Source: Gammaproteobacteria bacterium (GTDB lineage Bacteria; Pseudomonadota; Gammaproteobacteria; JABDBA01). Taken from it: a DNA stretch of 64,000 bases. Positions within the stretch are counted from its first letter, which is position 1. Every line of letters starts with the position of its first letter. Made by a program: the position numbers and the translations under genes. The DNA is taken from assembly GCA_013288885.1 (NCBI GenBank), contig JABDBA010000001.1, forward strand, positions 273,840-337,839. Reading direction: 5' to 3'. Below, one piece after another: positions 33,670 to 42,957 of the stretch. The notes beneath the pieces are model-generated. The model saw only the letters and a list, made by a program, of their open reading frames with translations, was not told the origin of the DNA and searched no databases.

Positions 33670-34446
33670 TCAATCAGAAGAAAGATAAGTGGCCGTGATT
33701 CCACCATCCACCATTAGTACACTACCAGTCACATAAGAAGATTCGTCACTTGCCAAATATAACGCGCAATTGGCTACTTCTTCAGGGCGACCAAAGCGTT
33801 TCAAAGGGATTCGTTTTAAATGATATTCTATATTAGTTTCGCGTCCTATGAACTCTCTGAAAGCTTCTGTAGATATTGGACCAGGGCAGAGCGCATTTAC
33901 CCGAATATTGTCAGGCGCGTAACATATGGCAAGCTCTCGGCTCAAAGATACAACAGCACCTTTGCTTGCCGTGTAAGCTAAGTTTGATTTTGCTGACCCT
34001 AATAAAGCAACGAAAGACGCCATATTAATTATAGAGCCGCCCCCGGAACGCTGCAAAGCTGGGATGCCATATTTACAGCTATGGAAGATCCCCTTCACAT
34101 TTATATTCATCGTTAAATCCCATGTTTTATCATCTAGGTCAACAGCATTAGTATCTTTATGATGCATAATCCCTGCGTTATTAAATAAGACATCAAGCTT
34201 TCCGAACTTTTTCTCAGTTATGTTTATCATATCCTGACAATCTGTTTCTCGAGTAATATTGGCATGAATAAATAGGGCTTCCCCGCCCATTTTTAAGATC
34301 ATATCTCTGGTCTTTTCCCCCTTATCCCCATTCAGGTCAACTACAACCACAGTTGCACCTTCTTTAGCGAATAAAAGTGCTGCAGATTGACCGATACCAC
34401 TACCAGCGCCTGTTATTAAGGCTATTTTGTTGTTTAATCTTTTCAT
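33670..34446 (-). CDS. Short-chain dehydrogenase/reductase
   Basis: 258 residues, classical SDR: TGAGSGIG cofactor motif, NNAG, active-site Ser in NMASFVALLGSAKS and YTASK (Tyr-xxx-Lys), and the C-terminal YVTGSVLMVDGG typical of FabG/glucose-dehydrogenase-like enzymes. The Asp in VVVVDLNGD suggests NAD preference. It lies 44 bp upstream of the carrier-thioesterase gene on the same strand and probably belongs to the cluster as a tailoring oxidoreductase. The substrate is unknown. Confidence 0.87.
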   Translation of the reverse strand: MKRLNNKIALITGAGSGIGQSAALLFAKEGATVVVVDLNGDKGEKTRDMILKMGGEALFIHANITRETDCQDMINITEKKFGKLDVLFNNAGIMHHKDTNAVDLDDKTWDLTMNINVKGIFHSCKYGIPALQRSGGGSIINMASFVALLGSAKSNLAYTASKGAVVSLSRELAICYAPDNIRVNALCPGPISTEAFREFIGRETNIEYHLKRIPLKRFGRPEEVANCALYLASDESSYVTGSVLMVDGGITATYLSSD

Positions 34447-34539
34447 ATTAAGAAAAAATATTTTTAAAATTTATTTTGTATGTTATAGTCAAGATATTAA
34501 CAATGATAACTTTTGTTTGTAAAAATGTCTATCTTACAG

Positions 34540-34568
34540 TTGATGTCGATCACCATGCCGAATATATA
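34540..34568 (+). promoter_or_regulatory. Candidate promoter of the NRPS genes
   Basis: TTGATG (34540-34545), 17-bp spacer, TATATA (34563-34568), in the 152-bp gap between the divergent SDR and NRPS genes. It predicts a leader of ~24 nt before the ATG at 34599. Confidence 0.5.
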
Positions 34569-34598
34569 TAAAAGAATGGTGAATAGTTGGAGTTTGAT

Positions 34599-37475
34599 AT
34601 GTTGGATGTGAATGGGTTACCGCAAATCAGACTAGTGATAGCAGCCTCTTTTACTGTTGGGATGATTAGCTCACCTTTTGAACTATTACTAGAAAAAATA
34701 CAATTTCCAATGAAATTGGAAATAGCGCCTTATCACCAATTATTTCAACAACTTCTCAATTCTAATAGCTTATTTGCTAAGAATATTCATGGCATTAATA
34801 TTCTTCTCGTGCGTTTTACTGACTTTCAATATCAGAAAAGCATAAATAAAAATGATTTCTTGGAATTAGCGAATGATTTTGTACTAGCGATAAATAATTT
34901 CATTAAGCATCATATTACCCCATTGGTTATTTGCTTTCTTCCTGACAGCAGAGCTGAAAAGTGGGTTGAAAAAAAGGTGTTGTGTGACCTTGGAAATATG
35001 AAGAGGCTTTATTTTATTGAATCTAAAGATTTTATTAAACAAGGTTTTATAGATATACATTATGATAGTTTTGCTAATCATATTGCGCACATTCCATACA
35101 CACAAACGGGATTTTCAATTTTTACTTTAGTAATAATTAAAAAAGTGTTTAAAATTTTTTTACAGATAGATAAAAATAAAAAAATGGAAAAATTAAATAC
35201 ATCTGATTTTAAAGAATCAATTAAGCTATTTGAAAGGTTTATTTATGACTTAAACGTGGAAATTATTTTTAAAGATGTCAATAGTACAACAATAACTAAG
35301 GTATCATATTTAACGCAACTTGTAAATCAATTCAATCTAATCGATTTATATTGGGGTGAAAATGACATTGTAGATTTTTTAAATAATAAAAATAGAATTT
35401 TAACAATAGAAATAAGCGACCGTTTTGGTTGTTATGGTATATCAGGTATTATAGCTTTTACGATTATGAATGAAACATTGTTAATTAAACAATTCTTATT
35501 GGCTTGTAGGGTATTAGGTAAAGGTATTGAACATAAAGTGTTATCAAAAATTGCTGAAATCGCTATAGATAATAGAATTAGCGTAATTGTTGTTAATATT
35601 AAGGAAACTCAAAAAAATAAATCAGCCTATTCCTTTCTAGAATCGCTTAAGTATAGTGCAAGAAATAATTTTGAATTTAGATTTAACCCAATTGATTTGC
35701 TTCAATTAAAGTATCCCTCAATTCATGATTGCGAAAATATAACTAAAAAATCAAAAATAAATGGCTCAAGAAATGTAAATAATAAACTTCTAGTTAATGC
35801 AATAAATATTTTAAATGATCCGGATTTTTTAACGCTATTCGTTAATAGCCAAAAAGAAAATCACCATACCTCGAAAAATTTACAAATTAATGGCGATCCG
35901 TGCATAGAAAAACAGTTAATGCATATATGGGCACAGATTATAGGTATAAATCTTATTAATCCTCTTGATAATTTTTTTATGCTGGGGGGTAATTCACTAT
36001 TAATCGTGAAAATTTTGTCAGAAATAAATACTATATTTGCTGTTCAATTATCTTTGGGTGAATTTTATCAGAATCCAACAATATCAAGTATTGCAAAAAT
36101 AATTAAGTCTAAAAAGACATATTTAGAAAAAGACAACCAAATTAATTTTTCATATGGAACACTCTATCCCTTGCATTTTTCTCAAAAGGGGTTGTGGTAC
36201 ATCGAACAATTAGCACCTGATAATTATACTTACAATGTTGCTGTTTCTTATTTTCTCAATGGCCATTTAGATGTAACCGCTTTACAGTATGCTTTTAACC
36301 AGCTAGTACAAAAACAGGATGTATTTAGGACTTCTTTTCGAATGCAGGTGGGTGAATTGTACCAAGTAATTAATGTGGGTGTAAGTATTAACTTGCAAGT
36401 AATCAATGTTGCTGAATATAGCGAGGATGAAATTCAAAAAATGGTGATTAATGAGGGGCGCAAACAATTTGATTTAACAAATGCCCCTTTATTGCGCATC
36501 AAACTATACCAATTATCTACGGAAAAATATATTTTATCGGTCACGACCCATCATATTATTTATGATATGTGGTCTTGGAAAATTGTTAATCGGAGTATTA
36601 GAAATTTTTATCAGGATTATTTGCTCAAAAAGGAAACGCAATATACGCCTAAACCCTTTGCTTACCTTGATTATGCACTAAAAAATAAAAAATTATATGA
36701 AGATGGTGCTTGGATTAAACAATGGGAATTTTGGCAAAAATATCTCAAAGATATCCCACTACTGGATTTGCCAACAGATTATGCAAATCCAGATCAGCTT
36801 GTTCACGCGGGGAAATATATACCGCTAAATATTACAACCACTATAACAGAAAGACTAAAAAAAATAGCAAAAGATTCTCATATTAGTTTATTTTCATTGA
36901 TATTTTCTTTATGGTCTTTATGTATCCACCATTATTCAGGGCGTATGGATTTCCCAATAGGAACTATTACAGTTGGGAGAGACAATGTTGATATACAAGA
37001 TATTGTTGGATATTTTGTAAAGACTGTTATTCTAAGAATTAACATTACTCAAACAATGAGCATTATAAATTTTGCAAAAATAATGCACAATAACATTGTT
37101 GCAGTTTTAACTAATCAGGATATTCCATACAATAGTATTGTAAAAAATCTAATTAAGCGGCCTACTAACATTAATTCTGACCCTATCGAAGTGATGATGG
37201 TTTTTTTATTGCATAATAAAAATGATTTATTATTACAATTGCCTGATATGTCTACTGAGTTTTATCGGAAAAATGATGACATCGCAAGATTTAAATTAAC
37301 TTTGGAGATTGAAGAAATCAATGATGAATTATCAGGAGGGATATATTTTAGCGATCAGTTATTCAATGATAGTACTATTCAACATATCATAAAAAAGTTT
37401 TATTCCTTAATACAAGAAACTACAAAATATATTGGTTTGGTACAAGATATTTGTAAATCAGAGATTTCTTTATGA
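34599..37475 (+). CDS. NRPS protein: FkbH-like/GNAT-PCP-condensation
   Basis: 958 residues from ATG 34599 (GGAG 6 nt upstream). Residues 1-190 match the N-terminal part of FkbH-type proteins (IRLVIAASFTVG, APYHQLFQQLLN, INILLVRFTDF). Residues ~200-340 match the C-terminal GNAT-like part (QLVNQFNLIDLY, DRFGCYGISG, LLACRVLGKGIEHKVL). The HAD core between them, with its DxDxT motif, is absent, so glyceryl transfer from bisphosphoglycerate is not expected. A PCP follows (Ser466, LGGNSL), then a condensation domain with HHIIYD (His651-His652, Asp656). It probably loads a starter acyl group or receives the polyketide, and makes an amide bond with the amino acid on the next protein. Confidence 0.8.
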   Translation: MLDVNGLPQIRLVIAASFTVGMISSPFELLLEKIQFPMKLEIAPYHQLFQQLLNSNSLFAKNIHGINILLVRFTDFQYQKSINKNDFLELANDFVLAINNFIKHHITPLVICFLPDSRAEKWVEKKVLCDLGNMKRLYFIESKDFIKQGFIDIHYDSFANHIAHIPYTQTGFSIFTLVIIKKVFKIFLQIDKNKKMEKLNTSDFKESIKLFERFIYDLNVEIIFKDVNSTTITKVSYLTQLVNQFNLIDLYWGENDIVDFLNNKNRILTIEISDRFGCYGISGIIAFTIMNETLLIKQFLLACRVLGKGIEHKVLSKIAEIAIDNRISVIVVNIKETQKNKSAYSFLESLKYSARNNFEFRFNPIDLLQLKYPSIHDCENITKKSKINGSRNVNNKLLVNAINILNDPDFLTLFVNSQKENHHTSKNLQINGDPCIEKQLMHIWAQIIGINLINPLDNFFMLGGNSLLIVKILSEINTIFAVQLSLGEFYQNPTISSIAKIIKSKKTYLEKDNQINFSYGTLYPLHFSQKGLWYIEQLAPDNYTYNVAVSYFLNGHLDVTALQYAFNQLVQKQDVFRTSFRMQVGELYQVINVGVSINLQVINVAEYSEDEIQKMVINEGRKQFDLTNAPLLRIKLYQLSTEKYILSVTTHHIIYDMWSWKIVNRSIRNFYQDYLLKKETQYTPKPFAYLDYALKNKKLYEDGAWIKQWEFWQKYLKDIPLLDLPTDYANPDQLVHAGKYIPLNITTTITERLKKIAKDSHISLFSLIFSLWSLCIHHYSGRMDFPIGTITVGRDNVDIQDIVGYFVKTVILRINITQTMSIINFAKIMHNNIVAVLTNQDIPYNSIVKNLIKRPTNINSDPIEVMMVFLLHNKNDLLLQLPDMSTEFYRKNDDIARFKLTLEIEEINDELSGGIYFSDQLFNDSTIQHIIKKFYSLIQETTKYIGLVQDICKSEISL

Positions 37476-39271
37476 AAAAAGAATGTAAAATTTATGATTT
37501 ATTTTTACAGCAAATTTTCTATAATAAAGAAAAAGTGGCTGTGGTTTTTGATGGGAATTCTATTACCTATGGTGAACTTGAAGAAAAAATTAATGATTTT
37601 TCCATAATTTTAATGCAAAAAAAAATCTATGCTGATGCAAATATCGTTATTGCCCTGCCTCCTTCTATAGATTTTGTGATAGCTATGTTTGCATGTTTTA
37701 AATTAGGTTATGCCTATATCCCTATAGATTTATCTTACCCAGAATCATTCCTAAAGACGATAATAGATAAATCAAAAGCTGATTATATAATTTCAGCGGC
37801 AACTTATAAACATCGCTTAGAAAAACTCGCCAATTTTTTCATTGATGTAAATGATGAATCACCTAAAAATACAATTCAAATAGATGATTTGATAAAAACT
37901 AACAGTATTGCCTATATTATTTATACATCTGCTTCAACAGGTATAGCAAAAGGAGTGATAATAGAGAATAACGGTTTAGTGAATCTCATTCAGGCAACAA
38001 AACAATTATATAATATTACTTCATGTGATTGTATTCCGCTAGTTCATTCATTAAGCTTTGATTTTTCTATCTGGGAAATATGTTCAGCATTATGTAATGG
38101 TGCACAATTGATTATTCCAAATTCTACAATAAAAAAATCAACAGAAGAATACTTGGAATTTCTTATTGATAAAAAAATTACTATTTTAAATACCACCCCT
38201 TCTTTTTTTTATTTAATGCAGACTACAATTTTAAGTAAGCCCAGCAATATTTTAGAACAGCTCAAATTGCGATTGGTAATTTTTGGTGGAGAAGCATTGC
38301 AACCAAAAAAAATTAGTTCATGGTTTACACTTGCAATTGCAGATCGAGTAAAGGTTTTTAATATGTTTGGTATTACTGAAGGCACTATTCATTCGACCTA
38401 TATTGAAATTACTCAAGAGATAACTAAGAATGAAGCATCGGTAATTGGTGTTCCACTCCCCGGCATTGATATTGCGATTATGCATGAAGAAAGTAAGTTA
38501 GTCAGTGATCATCAGATAGGAGAGTTATATCTTGGTGGTGTTTCAATTGCCCAGGGATATTTGCATGAGTATAGTTTAAATAAAGAAAAATTTTATTATG
38601 CTGACCTTGATTCTGCTGGAATTAAGAGATGGTTTAAAACGGGCGATTTAGTAAAAAGATGCGCCAATGGATTGGAGTATATTGATCGAAAAGATCGATT
38701 AATTAAAATTCGTGGTTTTCGAGTTAATTGTACTCAGATCGAAAACCTTTTACATTCATACCCTGAGGTTGAAAGTGCAGTTGTAGGAACTTATCTTGCA
38801 TCAGATGACATGCCTCGATTGGTCGCTTTTTTGAAATTCTATCAAAAAAATATTGATAAACAACTATTTGAAAGAAAAATAATAGAAAATTTACCCGAAT
38901 TTATGCGCCCATCAAAAATTATTATTGTCAAGGAATTTCCCCTTACGAATAATAACAAAACTGATTTAAAATACCTTATAGAAAAATACATTAATTCTCC
39001 AATTAATGCAATTGCAGATGACTTCATAGAAGAAAAAATATTATCTACCACAATGGAAAAAGTTAAAATGGTTTGGGAAAAAGTATTAAATATTACTACA
39101 ATAAATATTAACGATAAGTTTTTCGATATAGGCGGAGACTCTTTATTGCTCATTAAGCTACAATCTGAATTACAAATATCGTTAAATCGTGAGGTTAGAA
39201 TTCTAGACTTGGTTAAGTTCCCTGCAATCAAGGGTTTTGTTGATTATCTTAATAGCCATGATTTAAAATAA
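37472..39271 (+). CDS. NRPS adenylation-PCP protein, predicted threonine-specific
   Basis: 599 residues; the ATGA overlap with the upstream stop shows translational coupling. The A domain (1-500) has A3 YTSASTGIAKG (Ala for the usual Gly), A5 NMFGITEGT, A7 FKTGDL, A8 KIRGFRVN and A10 PLTNNNKTDLK with the catalytic Lys. Aligned by eye to GrsA, the specificity positions read D-F-W-N-I-G-M-I-H, differing from the classical Thr code DFWNIGMVH only by Val to Ile. A PCP follows with Ser557 (IGGDSL). It should activate L-Thr (or a close analogue) and pass it to the C domain of the preceding protein. The 3' end overlaps the convergent monooxygenase gene by 9 bp. Confidence 0.88.
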   Translation: MKKECKIYDLFLQQIFYNKEKVAVVFDGNSITYGELEEKINDFSIILMQKKIYADANIVIALPPSIDFVIAMFACFKLGYAYIPIDLSYPESFLKTIIDKSKADYIISAATYKHRLEKLANFFIDVNDESPKNTIQIDDLIKTNSIAYIIYTSASTGIAKGVIIENNGLVNLIQATKQLYNITSCDCIPLVHSLSFDFSIWEICSALCNGAQLIIPNSTIKKSTEEYLEFLIDKKITILNTTPSFFYLMQTTILSKPSNILEQLKLRLVIFGGEALQPKKISSWFTLAIADRVKVFNMFGITEGTIHSTYIEITQEITKNEASVIGVPLPGIDIAIMHEESKLVSDHQIGELYLGGVSIAQGYLHEYSLNKEKFYYADLDSAGIKRWFKTGDLVKRCANGLEYIDRKDRLIKIRGFRVNCTQIENLLHSYPEVESAVVGTYLASDDMPRLVAFLKFYQKNIDKQLFERKIIENLPEFMRPSKIIIVKEFPLTNNNKTDLKYLIEKYINSPINAIADDFIEEKILSTTMEKVKMVWEKVLNITTININDKFFDIGGDSLLLIKLQSELQISLNREVRILDLVKFPAIKGFVDYLNSHDLK

Positions 39272-40282
39272 TGATTTGATAAGCGCCAAACTTTTTAGAA
39301 CATCTTGATTAGGTAAACCAAAATCAATTAGTGCAGCTATCTCAGTAACACCTATATTTGATATTTTATCAAGAAATTCTTTGCAATGTTTTTTATTACC
39401 TATCAGCACTCTTCCGTTAATGAACTTTTTATAAGCTATATGTAGAAGCTCTTCTTTATATTCTTCGGTAATTTTATTATTACTAAAATTATTGGCTTTT
39501 ACACCACCAAAATCTATAATATGCGCAAGATATTTTTTTAGTGGTTGTTCAGTAATTTTAAGTGTTTCTTCATGAGTACATGAGCTAACAAATGTATGCA
39601 GCATCAATGTAACTTTCCCAGTTTCTGGGTTATGCCCTGATTTTTTTCTTGCGGCTCTATATCTATCAATGTTGGTTTTTAGGCCATTAAGATCTTGATT
39701 GACTAAATGCGTTAATACATTTGCTCCAAAGCTACCTGCTTTTTCAAAAGATGCTGGATTTGATGCAATACTAATCCATAGAGGTATTTTTTTTTGTACG
39801 GGTTTCGGCCAAAATTTAATTTCCTTGTTTTCATCTAGTCCATTTATCCGCTCAATGGATCCTCCTGACCATAAAATATTTATCTCTTGTATTTGTTCAT
39901 ATAGAATTGAATCTCTATTCTTATAACGGGAAGGGAAAAGACAAAAATCGTCTGGACTCCAACCAGCGCCGAATGAAAGAGCAATCCTCCCATTAGATAG
40001 ATTATCAACAACAGACCAGTTTTCAACTATTCGTAATACATCATATAATGGAGAAATGATACTACCCGCGCGTAATTGAATCGATTTAGTTATGGGTGCA
40101 AGGGCTGCACTAATTACAGCAGGGTTCGGGAAAATACCTCCAAAACTATTGAAATGCCTTTCAGGTATCCAAACAGCGGAAAATCCATTTTTATCAGCAT
40201 ATTTTGTAGCATCAATGAGTAGTTGGTATGGATTATTCGTTTCAGAAGCGATTGGAAAAAACATAATGCTTATGTCCATCAT
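39263..40282 (-). CDS. LLM flavin-dependent monooxygenase, natural-product (MupA) type
   Basis: 339 residues from ATG 40282 (AGGA 6 nt upstream). It has a bacterial luciferase-like TIM barrel: DISIMFFPIA start, VWIPERHFNSFGG, NPAVISAALAP, RIALSFGAGWSPDDF, WKP-like region KPVQKKIPLWISIA. This is the MupA/Atu3666 subfamily, usually a domain or neighbour of PKS-NRPS systems where it hydroxylates or Baeyer-Villiger oxidises carrier-bound chains using reduced flavin. It is the last gene of the leftward operon with ACP and the asparagine-synthase-like gene. Confidence 0.87.
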   Translation of the reverse strand: MMDISIMFFPIASETNNPYQLLIDATKYADKNGFSAVWIPERHFNSFGGIFPNPAVISAALAPITKSIQLRAGSIISPLYDVLRIVENWSVVDNLSNGRIALSFGAGWSPDDFCLFPSRYKNRDSILYEQIQEINILWSGGSIERINGLDENKEIKFWPKPVQKKIPLWISIASNPASFEKAGSFGANVLTHLVNQDLNGLKTNIDRYRAARKKSGHNPETGKVTLMLHTFVSSCTHEETLKITEQPLKKYLAHIIDFGGVKANNFSNNKITEEYKEELLHIAYKKFINGRVLIGNKKHCKEFLDKISNIGVTEIAALIDFGLPNQDVLKSLALIKSLF

Positions 40283-40303
40283 AAAAAATCCTATACTCAA
40301 GAA

Positions 40304-42166
40304 TTATAATGCAGATATTTTAAAGAGATCTAAAAAAATACCCATTGTCAAAACAGTGATCATCAGATCTGATTCAAAAGGAACTTTTATTCGATAGTTA
40401 GGTGATATATATTTTAATTTTAAAGATTCTATAGTACTTGGATTAAAATAACCTTGTGATTTAATTTTATTATAGGAAAGAATATCATTAATATATTCAA
40501 TATTATTACGAAGAAGATCGGGGCTTCCTGGTGCTGAAAAACCTTGTTTTTCCCTGTTTATGATCAAATCAGGTAAATATTTTTTTGCAAGTTTATTAAC
40601 TATATACTTTCTTTTTTTTGCGTTTACTTTAAATTTATCTGGCAACTTCATGGCGAAATTAACAACATTGATATCTAAAAAAGGATATCGTACTTCAACC
40701 GCATTTGCCATTGCCATGCGGTCGCCGTGATCAGATAATAGGTGGTCAGCAAGTCTTAGTTTAAGATCAATATAACTTCTTCTAGCAAGAGGTGATCTTG
40801 ATTCAACGCAGTCTTGCTCAATTATTGGATGGGTGATGCAGCTTATTTGATTATAGATCGTATTTATTTTTTCAGAATATAACTCTCGTTTAATATTTTC
40901 AAATGCATGATATTTCTTTTCATAAACAAAATTTTTTTCTCCCCACAACGATGATTGTATATTTTGTTCAGATATATCCATATCATTTCTCAAGCTTGGA
41001 CCAAATAAATCGAATAAATAGCCTACATACCCTCCGAATAACTCATCAGCACCTTGGCCAGCCAAAACAACTTTTAGTCCATTCTTTGATGCTAAACTTG
41101 ATAATAAAAACGAGGCAACGTTAAAAGTTTCTTTCACAGGGCATTCACTATGATAAATAACTTTTTGTAGCGTAGATGATATCTCTTGCGTACCAATTAA
41201 ACAAGTATGTAAAATGGCATCAAAATGTTCAGCCATATATTTTTGGTATTTTCCTTCCGATTCATATTTGCTATCAAAATCAGCTGATATGCACATAATT
41301 TTGGCATCATTACCAAGAAGTAAACGCATGTTGGCTAATACTAAGGAAGAATCTAAACCACCACTTAGATAAGCCCCCACTGAAACATCTGCACGTAGTC
41401 TTAATGCAACTGCACGGGTAAACAATTCGTCGAGTTCTTCAATATACGAATCCTCAGTCCTGTCAGGTATATTTTCCGTCTTTTTGGAGAAATTATAATC
41501 CCAATATTTAATTATTTTAATATCGAAAGATGAATTAACTTGCAGAAAATGGCCAGACTGCATGCTATTAATATTTTTAAACATCGTTCTTGGGCTTATG
41601 AGCCCAGGGAACGTAAATACTTGGTCGAGGCCAATAAGGTCAAGTTCGGATTTGACCAATGGATGTTCTAAGATGGCTTTAATTTCTGAGGCAAAAATCA
41701 GGGTTCTATCTGTAATAGTGTAATAAAGTGGACATATTCCAAAATGATCCCTAGCTAATATTATATGGTCATTATTTTTATCGAAAACCATTAAAGCAAA
41801 CTGACCATTAATCTTATTGAAAAAATCAAGCCCGTATTCTAGATATAATGGAATTATGAGTTCCATATCACTATCTGTACTGAAGTGATGTCCTTTTTGA
41901 GAAAGCTCTTGTTTTAGTTCCTTATAATTGAAAATTTCGCCATTACAAATTGATATAATTGATCTATCGATGTTAAACATCGGCTGGGTCCCATTTTCCA
42001 AGTCTATGATACTAAGTCTAGAGAAAGCACACCCAAAATTTTTATTTATATAATATTTACATTCATCAGGGCCACGGTAAAGTATTTTATTTATCATTGC
42101 TTCTAAGTGGCAATTTTCAACCACTCTGCATGAATCAAAATAATAAACGCCTGTTATTCCACACAT
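40304..42166 (-). CDS. Asparagine-synthase-like glutamine amidotransferase
   Basis: 620 residues, complete class II amidotransferase: Cys2 nucleophile (MCGITGVYYF), glutaminase residues RLSIIDL and CNGEIFNY, then a synthetase domain with the PPi loop LSGGLDSS. AsnB-type enzymes activate a carboxylate as AMP ester and transfer ammonia from Gln. In PKS-NRPS clusters homologues amidate a carboxyl group of the product or convert a building block. It lies between the free ACP (14 bp upstream) and the monooxygenase gene (21 bp downstream), so a tailoring role is likelier than housekeeping asparagine supply. Confidence 0.88.
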   Translation of the reverse strand: MCGITGVYYFDSCRVVENCHLEAMINKILYRGPDECKYYINKNFGCAFSRLSIIDLENGTQPMFNIDRSIISICNGEIFNYKELKQELSQKGHHFSTDSDMELIIPLYLEYGLDFFNKINGQFALMVFDKNNDHIILARDHFGICPLYYTITDRTLIFASEIKAILEHPLVKSELDLIGLDQVFTFPGLISPRTMFKNINSMQSGHFLQVNSSFDIKIIKYWDYNFSKKTENIPDRTEDSYIEELDELFTRAVALRLRADVSVGAYLSGGLDSSLVLANMRLLLGNDAKIMCISADFDSKYESEGKYQKYMAEHFDAILHTCLIGTQEISSTLQKVIYHSECPVKETFNVASFLLSSLASKNGLKVVLAGQGADELFGGYVGYLFDLFGPSLRNDMDISEQNIQSSLWGEKNFVYEKKYHAFENIKRELYSEKINTIYNQISCITHPIIEQDCVESRSPLARRSYIDLKLRLADHLLSDHGDRMAMANAVEVRYPFLDINVVNFAMKLPDKFKVNAKKRKYIVNKLAKKYLPDLIINREKQGFSAPGSPDLLRNNIEYINDILSYNKIKSQGYFNPSTIESLKLKYISPNYRIKVPFESDLMITVLTMGIFLDLFKISAL

Positions 42167-42180
42167 GATAGTTCCGTTTT

Positions 42181-42441
42181 TTATATTTCTGTGATATCAT
42201 GTAATTTTAAATAAATGATTTCGACTTGCTCTTGCAAGGTCCTATTCATTAAGAATTCCTCTAAAGAAATTCTTATGTTAAATGATGTGTAAATATCAGT
42301 TAAGATTGATATTGCGTTCATAGAGTCCCCGCCTAAGCTAAAAAAGTCACGATTATCTACAATTTCATTTGAATTCAATACTTTAGACCAAGTCTGCATC
42401 AATTTTTTTTTAATAAATTCTTTGTTAATAGCGCTACTCAT
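42181..42441 (-). CDS. Free-standing acyl/peptidyl carrier protein
   Basis: 86 residues, one carrier domain with an intact phosphopantetheine site (FSLGGDSMNAISIL, Ser about 39). It carries covalently bound acyl or aminoacyl groups. Its ATG directly follows the stop of the unknown gene upstream (no gap), tying the biosynthetic genes to the repressor operon. It may be the platform for the amidotransferase or monooxygenase, or the donor to the thioesterase whose own carrier is dead. Confidence 0.88.
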   Translation of the reverse strand: MSSAINKEFIKKKLMQTWSKVLNSNEIVDNRDFFSLGGDSMNAISILTDIYTSFNIRISLEEFLMNRTLQEQVEIIYLKLHDITEI

Positions 42442-42957
42442 TTATTTTTCTTCTAATCCTTTTAAAAGTTCTTCTATTTGTTTTTTTTCTTCCAGCACAT
42501 CTTCCGTTGCTACAGTATACCCAATCGTTTTTGCATCTTCCGGGTGCATACTGGCGATAATATCTTTTTCATTGATAATTTGATCGGCAGTTTTCGTAAT
42601 TATATTTTTATCGCCTTTTTTCTTGATAGCAAACACAAATTTATCAGTACCAGCGGCTAACTTTTTGGCTAAAATTTTATATTTAGGGCTATTAATGCCG
42701 AGGTAGCCTAAATAGGTTAGTGCGCGAATATCTCTTTGTGAAAACAAATCTACCATTTTATCGTCCGCCAAGAGTTCCTCGGGTTTGGCATAAAAAAATG
42801 AGCTTTTATTGACGAGTTGTACTACGACAGTATAATCATTCTCATCATTTTGAATGATTTCAGCTAATTTATAAGTTGGCAGATAACGCATCTTTGCTCG
42901 TTCTTCTTTAAGATGTTTAGAAAAAGCTTTTAATTTAGTAAATAACTTACGAAACAT
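42442..42957 (-). CDS. Unknown protein in the repressor operon
   Basis: 171 residues from ATG 42957 (AAGGGGG 6 nt upstream); the start overlaps the repressor stop by 11 bp. No family recognised. The N-terminus is basic (MFRKLFTKLKAFSKHLKEERAK), the middle looks globular (YTVVVQLVNKSSFFYAKPEEL) and the C-terminus is an acidic coiled helix (VLEEKKQIEELLKGLEEK). It sits between an S24-type regulator and a carrier protein gene. It could be a modulator of the repressor. It does not resemble the small gene after the other repressor at 21 kb. Confidence 0.7.
   Translation of the reverse strand: MFRKLFTKLKAFSKHLKEERAKMRYLPTYKLAEIIQNDENDYTVVVQLVNKSSFFYAKPEELLADDKMVDLFSQRDIRALTYLGYLGINSPKYKILAKKLAAGTDKFVFAIKKKGDKNIITKTADQIINEKDIIASMHPEDAKTIGYTVATEDVLEEKKQIEELLKGLEEK

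Noticed and set aside
40304-42166. Housekeeping asparagine synthetase
   Set aside because: Possible by family, but the gene is in a tight operon between a carrier protein and a natural-product monooxygenase, so a tailoring role is preferred.
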